Assembly: GCF_910591885.1 (NCBI RefSeq)
Contig: NC_063273.1
Coordinates: 10,044,001-10,108,000 of the forward strand
From: Bombus terrestris
Lineage: Eukaryota; Arthropoda; Insecta; Hymenoptera; Apidae
DNA: 64,000 nucleotides
Direction: 5' to 3'
Shown: one piece after another, positions 1-14,200 of the stretch
Position numbering within the stretch: position 1 is the first letter of the stretch
Layout of the letters: the number at the start of each line of letters is the position of its first letter
Notes under the pieces: model-generated
Database searches by the model: none
Seen by the model: the letters and a program-made list of their open reading frames with translations, nothing else
Told to the model about the DNA's origin: nothing
Program-made: the position numbers and the translations under genes

Positions 1-3000
1 TGTCAATAGTTGTCAATTTTGAAAAGGTGGGTCTTTAAGAGATTATTCTAAATAAAAAATGGTGTCTGTATGAATATGCATTGTAAGTTATAATTATTAG
101 AAACCTACCGTAGTACAAATTGAATGCTTTCACTATCCTTGTTTTCTAGTTGTTTAATTATTTTGTTATTTTATTCGTATTACGTATGCTTTATAATGTA
201 AAACCCTCAATAAAGTCAAATTTATCAAAGTTTCCTAATAAGTGTAAGCAGTACCGATACTTATGCCGGCAGTGTACACTAGTTTTGAACCACAAAGTAG
301 AAGGTACCATGGAACATAAATAACTGAAAAGAAATTAAAATCTTCTAAAAAAAAGACAGCTCAGCATAAGAAGGAGTATTAAATTTACATCCAGTAATTC
401 TCTACCAACACCTGATCTTAACAAATTCAAATTTTATCATTCACCATATTAGTACATTAATTTCTCTCATCTCCCTAACTACTTCCGCATAATTTCTCGC
501 CACCTCTAACCTAAAAATATACGAACTACCATTTTATGACCATCTCCAAGTAGATGCCAGAGATTCAATAACAAATGCAAATATATACCTATCCCTTTTG
601 ATATCCAGTCGTCGATAAATTCGAAATTGCATTTCCTCGTGGAAAAGCAGGCTTTCCATTTAATATAAAAATTTGTCGAGGGCTGACGAATTTTACGATG
701 ACATCAGACTGCCCGTGGTGGCTGCGGACTTTCCAGGATGAAAGGCAGAGGACGAGGTAATTAAGCTTAACGCGCATCGTCTTGCAAGCCACCGGCGATT
801 CCTGTCCGCGGTATTCCACCGTAGGTTTTGCCGCGGCTGCGTTCTGCGGTTTACCGCATGTCCAACACGACCGCCACGGGGTCTGCGCCTCCATCGACCA
901 TAAACCATCATTACGCTAGTATATACAAGCGCATAAGAGGCATCGCGGATGGATCGCCGCGTTCCCGGTCTCCCTTTGCTTCAACCAGCGCGCGGACAGC
1001 CGACATCCTTCGCGAAATTTCTGCTAATATTTCCAACCAACTGTACACCGGTTCCCGGTGAACATGAGATCGACTCGATCGGAAGCGGTTCCCATTAAAT
1101 CGAATTTAATTTCTGATCTAGCCGATCTCAGGCTGCGAATCTTTTTTTCGGCAACGTTCTTGAATAACAGTTCAAGAGGTAGAAGTATTTTTTTGTTTAT
1201 AGAATTTGAAGGTCTCAAAAATGAAAAATGCGCCGCATTCTTTTCGATTATTCGATGAACGAAGAAGCAAAAGAGAAAATATTTTTAAAATGCGAACAGG
1301 AGGATAGTTGATACCGTAGGAAAACCGAGAAGATAGTTTGAGTTAGGGAAAGGTTTAGATTAGATTGTAGAGTTTCCGAAGTTTTCAGGTTTTATGAAAA
1401 GTTTCTCAGATTTTTGAAAGAATATTAACATTATGCAACCAATGACGATTAGGATGACAGTTACTATATAGTAACATAAGAATTTGGAAAAAGGTTTTGG
1501 TAATCACATAAGGGCTAAAGTTCACGAGCCGATAAACTTTATTTTTGGAATCTGCTGAAGGGTATTAAATTGGTTTATGTTTCTCTTTGGAGTTGAAATT
1601 TATTCTCCGAAGGACATAAACGACTAATTTGTAATTACTTATTTTGATTAATTACTATTACTCAAGCCCGGACTAAAATACGAGAAAAGCATAAAGTATA
1701 GTAACAGCCGCGATAATTATTAAATAACGCAACAAGAACACGTTTTATGTCGCGTTCTTTCACTCGACGAGTAATTTCATAAATTAAAGTTTCACTGGTG
1801 GCCGATCATTCCCAGGGAAAACTGGTAGTTGGATAACTTAATTCCAGGCACGCGACAATTTTCACGTAATACGAGAGAGAAAGAGAGAAGCAATAACCAA
1901 CGGCACGCCTATACGCGTTCGTAATTACAATAACCAATAAACCAATTACAGGGAATCAGGATAGCGAACCGTGTATCAGGCGCGTTGTAAAAGAAGCAAC
2001 CCGATAACGGGTGTCGAAGGCGCGAGGTAATGCCTCTAATAACGTAATCAGTGATAATTTCCGGCTTAATGGTATATATCCGCGCATGTAAAATCAACGT
2101 GATTCCCGTTCCCGAGTTTCAGGGCCTGTTCATGGGAGGGACGCCGATAAAACTGGGACCGTTAAAGATCAACATAATTAAACGGGTATTTATAACGAGC
2201 TCGTGGTGGACCATACGTACTTATGTGGCCTTACGTACGGGCAAAAGGGTTAACGAAACGAACGTTAATGGGGGCGATTACATCTAAGCGGCTGAAGATA
2301 ATTTGACTTCTTATCGAGTTGGCGTTAAGCAGTTTTGTTCATTAAGGGGACTGCAAGTAAAAGAGCAGCTCGGTTTCCCTCTCCTAACACTCGACGTAAT
2401 AAAACGTGTTTGCCGTAACAGGCCGAACGGGGCCGGGCGACTACTTATCAATTACAATAATGGGACTATTAAATAATAATGGCGGACATGTTAGGTGAGC
2501 AAGAGCAAGCTTTTATGGCTGCAACTTTTATAATAGGGGGTAGGTGTTAGGCGGTGCTTTGGATTTATAGACGATGTAGTAGTACAAACACTATATCGGC
2601 CTCGGGCCGACAACTGCTCTTCAATCTTGTAACACCGCTCTGCCCTCGCTTCCCGCCTCATACATATGCCCGTCTTGTTTCCCTGAATCCTGTAACCGGT
2701 GATTTTTTACGCTCCCCTTTCCCTTTTCGCGGCGATTCTCTTTTTCTTGCGATCATCTCGATCATAAAAAGGTTTATCCTGTAAGCAGACATCCGCTGCT
2801 TCTTGTTCCGGGCCAATCGAAAAACGGGGATGGAACGAGGGAACGTGAAACAGGCCCTTGATGAAATTATTTTTATTCGGATTATCGTCGCTGTGCAGAT
2901 TCGACGAGAAGAAGGAAGAGCAAGAGCAAGAAAGGAGAAAAAGAGTGTGATATTCTCATTGGATGGTGCACGGTGTGAATTGAGATCGAACGCAAGACGG

Positions 3001-5560
3001 GTCAATTAATTAAGCGCAACGCTCTGATTAAAAAGGCGCCAAGGCAGACTCGCTCCAAATCTTACGCACTCCTCCCGCGATTAATTTCCTGTAACGCGCA
3101 TATTCGTTTGTTGAAAGGAGGCCGCCGACCGATGGATCTGCGAGATTCACCATCGGTGACAACCGGTTCCTCGCGATAAAATGAAAAGCGACACAGTCCG
3201 ACCGGGACCAATTACAACCAGATATCTCGCCACGTTCGACGATCGAGCGGCTTCAATAAAACTCTCATATTCGAGCAGAGAGAAATTAGCGAGGAACGCC
3301 AACAGCTCTCAGGCTTTGCCTCTGATCGACTTTACGAGCCTGCACAAGATCGGCTGAGAACGGAAGGAGAAAATGTACAGGTGTACAAGAGAAGGAGAGA
3401 GAAAGCGTAAAAATAAACGGTACCACGAGTCAACACGGTCGAGCACGCTACGAAAGAACGAATTTAATTCTTGAAACGATTCGACACGCATCGCGATCGA
3501 CATTGATCCTGGATACCCACCACGACCGTGTCATTTATTCTATTAACTTTCATACCTCCTTCTGACTTTTTTCAATTTTTTTCCAACATCGTCTCTCGGC
3601 CCATCTTTTTCTTCCATGATTTTGTTCTCCTCCCCTTTTTCTTCCCGTTTGTTCTCTTCCTCTCGTTGCTCTCTTTTTATCGTCACCTCACGTTTGCTGA
3701 ACATAAGACGGAGCCAACGGAGAACAGTCCGGAGAGCAGCCCAAGCAATCCGCCTTTCGTGTTGCGTCGATTCCACGGTGTTAGGCACGGGAACGGCCTT
3801 CTTGGACCGCCTAGCGTGATCCCGAATGCCCACAAAAAAGCACTCTCTATAACCGTGATACATGCTACAGATTTAATTGGACCGCCGGATACCTGGCCGG
3901 TTTTATTCTCTGTTCGTCGCGTTTCTGCCCGTCAATGCCATGCCGACGGTGATCCCTGGGAACTTTTAGCACGTTTTCCGACGGTTGAACGCTTTGGATT
4001 CTTTTCTTTCCACTCGAGACGACGAATCTTGTGGTTCGATAGGTTTTATCTGCGGATTGACGAGACAGGTATAACTGGACTCGAGAAGCGGAGATATCGA
4101 TCGAAGAAAATCAAGGGAACTTGTTAAAAGTCTCTTATTTCCAATTAATATTCTGTAGGATTGAAATACTTGGATTTCTTAATATCTTTGAAACACGCGA
4201 TGAGAGCTTCTCCTATTACTTACTACTTATTATGGAGTTAAAATATTGTTTACTTATATTCTCTTCTAATGACAGGGAATGAAAAACAGTCTTCCAGTAC
4301 ATCATGCAAACTAACATTTAACTTCTTCCATTGTCAAACATACGTGCACTGCTTGCTGAGGCGACTTTCTATTTTCTCGATGTTAGAGCTTAATAACTTT
4401 TAAACGATTAATACGATTCTAAGAAACCCTGATCCTAAAGGAACAAGAAAAAGCAATCTGAATTTTTAGCAAGCATCCCTCATAAATCACTTCATTTCTC
4501 GCGCTTACTTTCTAAGAATTCTAGAGCTGCGTGAGCAATATTGAAAGTCATAGAATAATATCCTTAATAGAGCAAGAATTTATCAGGAACGCCGGAGCTG
4601 TGCGCGTTTCCGTGTTTCGTCTACAATACGCCTTAATTAATCAATTAAACGCCGGTATTATCCTACGCTGCGTCAACGGTAAGGCGAATTCAATTAAACG
4701 CCAACATAATACCTTGGAACTGGCCGAACAAAAGCAATCGCGACGGGAATACGACTTCGAATTTCCGTCCCTTTTGTTTGTAGAAATCCACTGCCAGTCC
4801 TTCTCCCCTCGGGGATTAGCCTGTCGTCTGGTGAACGTCTAAGAGAGCCGTGTGTATAACGCGTAGGCATCCTCCTACGTGTTATCATTCAGTGGGAATT
4901 GGCCACGGTGAACAGGCTTGTTTGCTACAAACGCGGCACGCAGTGGCGCTTATTGTTACACACCGACTCGGCCAGCACGTAGTCGTACAGCTCGTGAATA
5001 CCCATCGAAAGTGGATGGTGTACAGCGGCGGAGGCGTACGATCGGACAATGATTCCTCGGGTCTCCATAGTTAGATACGTGTTCATCGGCCACTCGAATT
5101 GGATTCAATCGACTTCGCTCGGCGGAGACGTTCATAAATCATTCGCGTGGCCGGCCTGGAAAAAGCAGGTAATCCACGAAACGAGGCGCGTTTAAATACA
5201 GGAAAATTAATGATCCAAGGAGATAATCCCGGCACGGTATCCAACGCGTCTTGGCCGCTTAACGAGACGATTAATTAATCGCTTACATAACGCGGCTGGA
5301 AAGTGGCCGGCTGTCTCTCTCGCCGACAATTTCATCATTCCAGCCGGTGGGCTTGACAAATAGTACACGAATTTCTTGCCAGTTACCTTCCACTTTGTAA
5401 CCTCTATTGACACATCCGCGGGCTGGATGGCAGTCCTCGAGACCACGGATCAGTGCGGTTTGCTTTCTCCAATTTTCGGTCCGGGGATCTAGATAATTTG
5501 TGATTAATTAGACATTATAAGCGTTATTGATGGGAACAGCGGGGTCGGGGTGACCGAGAG
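1..5560. other. Non-coding stretch, no supported gene
   Basis: Open frames here are short, overlap on both strands and match no protein family I recognise. The DNA alternates between AT-rich sequence (1-700, 1260-1800, 4130-4530) and CpG-containing sequence of moderate GC (700-1100, 1800-3500, 4550-5500). A pyrimidine-rich run at about 3530-3670 produces a 199-residue open frame (3528-4127) rich in Phe, Leu, Ser and Pro, which looks like a composition artefact. Intergenic or intronic DNA is the best description. Confidence 0.6.
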
Positions 5561-5579
5561 CAAAGCAAAGTACCCTATG

Positions 5580-6500
5580 CGCGAGACGGACAGACGTACG
5601 AGCGTTACGAAGATCGGATCAGGAACGGTAGGTGGTCCATCGAGGTTTGCCAGTTTCGTTCTCTTTCTTCACTCTGCTTGAAAGACGGAGAAAAAGCTCT
5701 GGCATCTTCTCGAGAGCTCTCCCTCTTCAGGTATCTCCTTCTTTACCCATCTTCCTTTTCGTATTCCGATCGTCCCTTCTTTCTTTCCCCTTTCAACGTC
5801 GTTGCTCGTCTATCCTTCTTGAACATCATCTTCCTTCCTCCATCGCGTCCACGTTCGTTCTTTTCTTCTTCCGTCTTCTCACAACCCTCATCCCCTCTCT
5901 CTCCTACCTCGATCGATCACGATACTCCTTTCCTCTTCTTTGCAGCATCTTCCCTTCCACCCAAGGTAAGCCACGGTACACGGAACTTCTCCTCGACTAC
6001 CAACACACAACCATTCGACTACCATCGGGTACGCAGCGCGCCGAGGAAGAGTACCAGAGAGGGGTACGTGCAACACACGAGGGTGATCCTGGTCGAGCTT
6101 CTTCGTCGCGACGATCCCTCGATACGGATAGACGGAAGAGCGGGACCACCGATCGAATCTCAGTCGAACATCTCCTTTTCCCTCCCTCCGCGTCGATCGT
6201 CCGCCGAATCTTGCTTCGTGCCGATCCACGATCTTCGAGGCGCGACTCTGGCGTGCGCGAGCTTTCCCCCTCGACGTGCCTCGTCGCGAATACTTGGGCT
6301 CGGGAGGATCCTTCTTGTGACCCCGTGGGTCGTTACCTCTCAACCGACCATCCCGGTGGCCCGTTGACGAGACACGACCGCCCCTGGGACGCTGGACGCA
6401 ACGCGCCGATCAAAAAGACGACCAGAGACGATCGTCGATCCCTGCCTGGCTGGTGTATGGCCAGGAGGAGAGCCTGTCGCTATGTTTTCGTGTAATTCGA
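5580..6500 (+). other. CpG- and pyrimidine-rich block, possible untranslated first exon
   Basis: A long CT-rich run at about 5640-5950 is followed by CpG-rich sequence. A good splice-donor match (AAG followed by gtaag) begins at 5966, so the block could be a 5' exon of a gene outside the window. The 287-residue frame at 5632-6495 is mostly Ser, Leu, Phe, Pro and then Arg. Two other frames are also open here, which points to composition and not to coding. No downstream partner exon was found. Confidence 0.2.
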
Positions 6501-9221
6501 CGTGAAATGACCACTGGTTTGAATGGAGTGTTCCTCCTCACTGTACAGAGGTGGTTTCGTTGCTTGAGAGTAAGCTCGCCGAGGTGTTATCAGATGGGTG
6601 GTTATATTGGCTTGATTTGTATTTTATGTTTAGGTATTGCGTACGAATGAATTTTGTAGATTCATGGGAAGAATCGAATGGTGGGGGAAAGGATATGGTA
6701 AGACTAGAAATGCGGCTGTTAAATTTTACAATTATAGGACATTATTAACGCTGCTATTGAAATTCTAACAATCGTATCGATATTTGCAAGCCTTTGTAAA
6801 GATATTTTAGAAACTTGTTCCTTTCTGTGAGATTTTTATTGGTAAAGATAGAAAAAAGAAGTGGATATATCCCGTGAAGGTTTCGCAAATTAAATAATTT
6901 TTTTAGATACATGTGGAAGGATTTATATAGAATGCCAAATTTTTACAATACGCCTTTATATATCTGTTGAAACGAGATATTATCGGAAATTACACTCTAA
7001 TCGAACGGATATCGTTGGTAAATATAAATCGATTATCCTTCGTTAGGACAATTGAGTAAGATCTTATATGCACGCATATCCTCTCAGCGAGAAGTGACGA
7101 CCTTGGTGTTCGTAACTTGGTAACAAAACCCGACCTCGCGGGATGCATTGAGGAATTCCATTCAACAGGAATCCCAGCGATGCGCTCGCCTCTGAAAGAA
7201 TCGAACGTTGCTTGTCCCGCGGCTATGTCCTCGACCCTGTTTCGCACCATTTTGTCGCCACTTAACCGTTGAAGTCATCGCTAAATCGAAACAATGAAGC
7301 TCTTATAAACATAGGAGAATAGTTACAAAAAAGAACTATTAAGTCAGTATTAGATAAGAACAATACGAGTATAATTGTTTTGGAAGTTAATTGAAGGCTT
7401 CAGCTAGAATTATTTGACAAAGCGTCGCGACAGATGTTCCGACGAGTGAAACGAGCGACAGATTATCGGATCAGAGAGTCCCGTCGATTGGTATTTATTC
7501 CATTCGTTTGTCCCCCGTGTTTATCTCGATTGAACGACTGCTCCGTTGCTAATACGATAATTCTTATCGGGCGCCTCTCTCGAATGGACGAAAATTAGGC
7601 CCAGGCGCGCCGCAGCGAAATTTCGATCCTTGTACATACACGGTATCAGTCTGCATCGTTTGTGAACACGATCTCGGTAATCGAGACCGGTCCGAGTCCT
7701 GGTATTACTATTTTTAACGCAAAAAACCCATGGATCCGTACTGTAAGCGGACACTGGCAGTTTGCCGTTCGGACATTGAATGTGAAAGCTATCGTTAACG
7801 CGAAGAAAGGGGCGAGTTCGAAGAAACGAGACAGAGTATTGAACGTTCACTTCTAGGAAAACTTCACTTAATTCGACCTTCGCTCTCGAGGAAGGTTTGA
7901 TTCGCTTCATTTAAACAAAAACGAAGGAAATCATAAGAAAGATGTTTATTGGTTGTCGCGAGGAACAAAGAATGATGCAGGATGGAAATTTTGAGTGATC
8001 AAAGGAAGTTATGTTTTGTGTAGAGTTTCTCAAATTTGGAGACAACCTGTTTGCATCTAGGGGTTATATAAGGAATTCTACTAAAATCGATATGTGACAT
8101 TTAACAGGAATATCATAATTAAAAATAAATAATATTAAATAAATAACGATATTAAAGATACTCTAGAATATTAAAGATCTCTACAAAAATAAAGAAGAAA
8201 AATTTCAACACTTTATCGAAAAATGCACAAAATATGCATAATATACAAAAATACATAACTATAGTATTTTCTATTATTTAGTACTCGGTTAAAATAATCT
8301 TCTATCTAAATTCCGTCTTTTTATTTATATTCATGGAAGTATGAACGTGCATAAACATTCGCAGTCTAATAATCATAGGAACAAATAAAATCCCGCAGTT
8401 AGCTACCACTGTGTAATCTAGCGCATTATACCTTCTGATAATAACAAAACTTAACGTCACTGTCTCCAATTGCTCATCGTAATAATTGGTAGAAAGACTT
8501 GCCTGTATGAAGTCTCCATAACGTTCCAATCTCGACCCTAACCACCCCGTCTGAGACATGTTTTTCCAAAGTTCCCTGATGGTCGATCGTGATGAGCCCG
8601 AGGGGAAAAGGCGGTTCCATCGACTGGATCGGATCCGTGTCACAAGCATTATACACGCGTGTACCCGCGTGCGGCGATCGCGTCGGATCTCCTCGGCTCG
8701 TTTTCCACGTGGATGGGCATGAGCATGAATCATCTGGTAGGTGGCCGAGCGTTCACACTCGTCAGAAGGACGAGGAAAGGTGGCCGGCTTTCGAGCTGGC
8801 GTGGAAGCGGCTAGTGGACAGCTTTCTCATTAGAGACGAGGCTAGTCGCACGGATCTCTGAAATTCCTCACAGAGATGTTACGATTATTGGCTGTCGTGA
8901 CGGCACGAGAAAAGAAGAGAAAAAAGGGGAAAACTAGACGATGGGATATGGGAAACTAAAACGAGGACTGAGCTCGGCTGTTTCATGGCAAACGCTCAGG
9001 TGCCGTCGTTTTAATATGAAAATATTGCATTTTGACGAGCGCCAGGCTCGCTGAGTCAGTTTTATCTGATTTTGCAACAGGGCGTTTTGCAACATGTTAT
9101 AACACGGCTGTGACTAAGATAGCTTAGAGCCAAGTAGTCGTTGATTTGCTTAAGAGTCGTTTTTATAGGTTTTAAGCGGGCCGTATTAGGAAAAATATTA
9201 GAAATTGTTGTTGGATCGCGT

Positions 9222-9241
9222 TGTGTGTGTGTGTGTGTGTT
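9222..9241. repeat. (TG)n microsatellite
   Basis: Ten uninterrupted TG dinucleotides. It is followed about 50 bp later by an alternating TA-rich run. Confidence 0.95.
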
Positions 9242-9292
9242 TGATAAGCGACAGTTGAGAACTCCAAATACTTGATACTTCTCACAGATTTG

Positions 9293-9332
9293 CATATATA
9301 TATACGTATATATACATAAATATATGTATACG
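9293..9332. repeat. TA-rich alternating repeat
   Basis: An imperfect alternation of TA with interruptions (for example TACG and CATAAA). It is typical of intergenic simple sequence and lies close to the TG microsatellite at 9222. Confidence 0.8.
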
Positions 9333-11255
9333 TCTATCAAATTTCATGCACAGCATAAAATCAATTTTGAGCATTTAAATAATGTCCCTGCTTAGGTCAC
9401 TATTATTAGAGCTTTGAGTATATCACAATTTATACACACATATTTCTACCAACAATATACAAGCTCTCTTTCTTGTTCCAATAATACAAAAATGTAAGAC
9501 TTCAGAATTTTCAGATATAGAAATTTCTTAAAAATGTTTACAAATTTGCCTGTACTATATCAGATCTTCTACTATCAGTACAAATACTTAAAAAGGTGTT
9601 TATTAACGACAGATAGTTTATTGACGACAGATATACAATAAGTAAGAAAGACAAGAATGATAAACACATTTCATAGTTCGATTTGTTCACCTTCTGAAAC
9701 TTTAACTCTGATACAGGTGGGCGGTGTTATCGTGTAAATGTCGTTGAACTTTCCCGACACGTCTCTAGTACGTACGGGAAAGTACGTACCTATATAAAAC
9801 TTTAAATATCGCTGACAAAAATCGCAATTTACACCCAGACAAGCAAATAATTCAGGGGAAACAATACCGAAGAGTCGAGAAGAAAAATAATGCGGAATAT
9901 TGTCCTGTGAGCGTGCAAGTTTCGCATCTGCTGGCCGGAATTCATCAGGATGGATGGCATGGTTATTGGCAACGAGGGAAACAAGAAACGGCCGCAAAGT
10001 TGAATGCAACAAAGAGGGAATCAAGAGAACAAGTCACTCATGGACTCGTAATTACCCATTGATCGTTTCGATCGACTCGTCTCGTCTATTTCGAGACCAA
10101 CTTTTTCCACTTTGTGATTTCTGCTTTTCTTTGCCTGCGAATTTTTTCTTCCTTCCACCCCCTTGATCGGACCTTTCGCAATCGTCTTCGATTCCCACCT
10201 TCTTCAGTTGCTACGTGACCGTTCGTTCCGTAGTTCTCGCTCGACAGCTACATGTCGTCTATCTTTAGCCGACTTCGTGGTAATTACGAGAAGACGTTGA
10301 ACCTCTGTCGCACGATTACGTGCACCAAAAGTGCCGATTGTCTTCCCGGATTTATGCGTGACGACGGTCGTCAGTCGATCGAGAGTAAACTGAACTGAAA
10401 TATCGATGCTCTAGGTACGATCGAGGGGAACAAAATAGCGTGAATTGTGTGAGAAGAGGTAAACTATATGTTTTGTAAAATCAGGCTTATTGCTTTTAAT
10501 GTTACGTGTCGTAGACAGGCTAAGGTTTCTGAAACCGATCGGTTTTGTAGATAGATGGTGCTCTACAAGAGTTCTGATCAAGTTGTTCAATTTTAAAGCA
10601 CTTTATTTTAATTTGTATTCTGCATTTCATGTGACAATTGAATATGATATAGAATACAAATAATATTGAAATATAAATCCAAAACGAAGTAAGTTAAATC
10701 TAATCCAAGCGCTTGTGATCATCTAGCATTCAACAATAATAGTTGAAAGTTACTATATATTGAGAACATTGATTTTGTATGTAAAAAATTGGATATTAAA
10801 CATTTTAGCAATACTAGAACATTTCTTTTAAGATCATATCAATTACTATGTCTCTAATCTTCTTTAAAAATTTAACTGGAGTACCCTATATGGAAGAATA
10901 TATCTATTTCCTTAACTGACGATAGTTGTATCTTTCGTTTGTCACCGATAATGCACAGAAACGCTACTACTCATTATTAAAAATACATATCTCCTATATT
11001 TTCTTATTCTATAACGACAAAAGAGTCAAACTGAGAACCACTGCTCCCAACACTGCACGTTAACCAGGGACGTTAGTAGATCCTTAATGAGGCGACGATT
11101 AGATCGACCCGATATCGGGGATCCGGAGGATCCACGAAGCATCGCGATGACGAATCGCGAAACACGACCTGGAGAATCTCTTTGTGGTGCAAAAAGACCA
11201 CACCGAGCTTCGTCCTTCTTCCTCTTGCTCCAAACTCCGCATAGTTTTAAAAATC

Positions 11256-11279
11256 TTGTTTGAGCTTGTTCTCAAACAA
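11256..11279. repeat. Short perfect inverted repeat (9-bp stem, 6-nt loop)
   Basis: TTGTTTGAG at 11256-11264 is exactly complementary to CTCAAACAA at 11271-11279. The stem does not extend further, so it is too short for a miRNA precursor. It may be chance or a small structural element. Confidence 0.6.
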
Positions 11280-14200
11280 AATTCATCGTTGCCGATCTCA
11301 TAAAACCGTCAGCCCACGGTATATCGGAATCTCTATGCAACCTTGGCACCGCTGAAACAGGACCCTGAAACGATCGGTGGGCCAGGATCAAACGTGACAG
11401 ATCATTAATTGCATTTATTGGAGCCGGCGATCGAAAGATCACTCTCGAAGCGTGGGTCCACGAGGATGAAACGTCGAGGAGGTCGGCGTAGGTCGAGTCA
11501 GGAGGAAAAGAAAAAGACGTCGGAGAAAGAGAAAAAGGAGTATCTCCAGGCCTCGAATCGGTTGGACCCGGTTTTCGTTCGGCAGCTTTTACGAGTCCGA
11601 TCGCGGCGTTATTAGTAGGACGCTTTGTGGTACCTGTGTTCCTTGAGTTGGACCCTCCCTGCGGTCGGTGTTTCGCATTTACAGGTGCACCTTATACGAG
11701 ATAGTCTTTACACGATCATTCGAATAAATTAGACAATGGCCGGTTGGAGGGGATAAAACGGGTTTCAACGGTGAACGCCGAGATTGATCTTCGAGTTTCT
11801 CTTCATTACGTTCTGCATCCGATTAACCGACGATCGAACCTCTCAGGAATGCTACAGAGGATAGGAAACGCGTTAATCGTACGGAATGGTAATGGGAATG
11901 CATCGAATGGCGCTAGCATGGGGGAACCAAAGCGCGTTCAGACGTAACGATTTTGTTTCCATATTTATAAATCCTTGGGATTGAGACCATGGGATATTTG
12001 TTGTAAAAGAAAGTTTTAAAATATGTGTTAACCGACCTTCGGGTAAAACTCCTTGACGGTGGGTTTCCTATCTTATATTGACTAGGAGGCTTTTATAGGG
12101 CCAACAAATGTGTAAGAAATATAAATTTACGTAGCTTCTATTTCACGCTATATTTGCAGTAATTGTTTTTAATACACAAATACAAACATATGCATAATTG
12201 GCATGTGAAATTATTCAACGGATTTCTGAATGCTACAATCTTATAAACGAAGTAATATCAATGATCATGACTTGACATCTAAATTCGATTCGTTAAAATA
12301 AGTTTTTTCACAACTTTATGCACTATCCCACGGTTTATGGAGACATATTTATTTAGAGAATAATATAATAGATATGTATACTAAACGAGACAAAAACTAG
12401 AACTTACTACAAAAATTAACATAAGAACCCTGTGTGAATGAATACTTCGAAATTTACAGTACGAGAATTAACTCCTAAAAATCGCTACTAGTTCAATAAC
12501 TTATGTACTATGCAGAATTTTCTTCACTTTTAATTACACGAGCCTAATATGTACTCTATGCAAATAATAATTGCTATCAGTCAAACCAGTACGAGTTCCA
12601 GTGATCGTTTTCGGCTTTCATCAACGTCCACATTCTTTATTTAATTACCCAAAAAAGAAAACCAGCAGATAAATTCCAACAAGAGATAAAATAAAAAGAA
12701 ATGGCGATTTAACCGCGAAATAAAGCAAGCTGTTGATCGTTTGTGCAGGGTAGACCTTTTCGCCGGTTCCATTCGTGGTTACTGTTATTGACATAACAGA
12801 CGAACGAGCACGGGAAGTCGAGGCGGCTTTCGATTCGATTTCGAGGGCAAATCGACAGCCTGTACTGGAAGATTGCCCCTCGAAATAACGGGAACCAACT
12901 CGTCAATACTCCGCAACCGTTCCATCGACGACCGAGTAATTGGCGCCGTAAAGAAGGCGCGCGAAACGCGACATGAAAAAGAATTCTCCCAGCGGACAGT
13001 CGAGAGTTTTGTGATAAAACAGCGAGATCACTTGTGCGGCGCGACAACGCGTCGTCCTCGTCATTCGCGGATTAGCCAGCAGGAAGAAACGGCCCGGATT
13101 TCGATCAAGTTCTCACGAGGCTGAGGCCATTTTGACGGACGCTGCAGGCACGTCGATACGGAGGAACGATCGGAACGGGCGTAAAACAATGCGGCAAGAA
13201 CGTACCCGGAGAATTATAACTGTTTTCAAAATCGAACAGACAAAATCGTAATTTCCGTTGGATGTTGAAGGAAGAAGTGAAGAGAACGAAAAAAGGATCT
13301 GGTTTTTTGTCGAACAATAGATTGCTTCAAGTTTAATCGAGTCGAGCAACAGTCTAAGACTATTTCTATGTAATTGTTTCTATGTATATTGAGTAGTTTG
13401 CAATTGGTTGAAAAAAATTTTTCTGAATGAACTTCTCGGTTTTGGGATGTACTTTTATACCTATACATATTCGAATTTTGCAGATGTGTGAAGGATACGA
13501 TATTATAGATCATTGGAATGATTTTAGACTTATCTATTTCGCGATGGTCACAGCATGTAGCCTTATTTAAGGAAATAACGATGACAATGAAATGTTGAAA
13601 AGTACGAGCTTGGGAAAATTTGTTTGCTTATCGTACTTGTCTCTTCCTCTGACGTCTTACCCTGTGATTGAAAGTAAGGAAGTTAGGTGGAACACCGTGT
13701 AAAAAGAATAATGAGGCCCATTCACCAAGTATAAATTAAGCAATTTTTAAAACTACGTGATGGATGTCTGACTAATACAAGAAACTTCCATTCCCAGATT
13801 CGAAAAGAATTTTTTAGAAGTTACTTATCTCCCATTACATCACTTTTATATAAATACACAAATTTGTTCGAAAGAATCATACGAAAAAGTGTACAACCCG
13901 TACATGGCGAATTACACGCCTTCGCTCATTACATTTTCTCCGCCTCTTACAAACTTCGCCGAAAAACCAAAAGAAAAAGAACCCGGGAACGAAAAGAAAG
14001 ACGAAAAAAATGCAGTTGAACGAAGATCTTCGAAAGTATCTACGTAGTAATATTACTCACGGAGCCCCGCTGGAAAAGGTGTTTTAAATAAACGTTCGGG
14101 GCAGCGTATCGGATACACCTTTGCCTGTACCAACCTGTACCTACCTGTCTGACTGGCCGACGTTCAGCCGAGAGCCAACGTACGCCGGTATCTGCGCTAG

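Noticed and set aside
3528..4127. A 199-residue plus-strand open frame
   Set aside because: The first half translates a pyrimidine-rich tract into Phe/Leu/Ser/Pro repeats, and overlapping frames are open too. No family resemblance and no start or splice support.
5632..6495. A 287-residue plus-strand open frame, the longest outside the gene cluster
   Set aside because: Driven by CT-rich then CpG-rich composition. A second plus frame and a minus frame are open across the same DNA, and the peptide is low-complexity Ser/Leu/Arg with no known domain.
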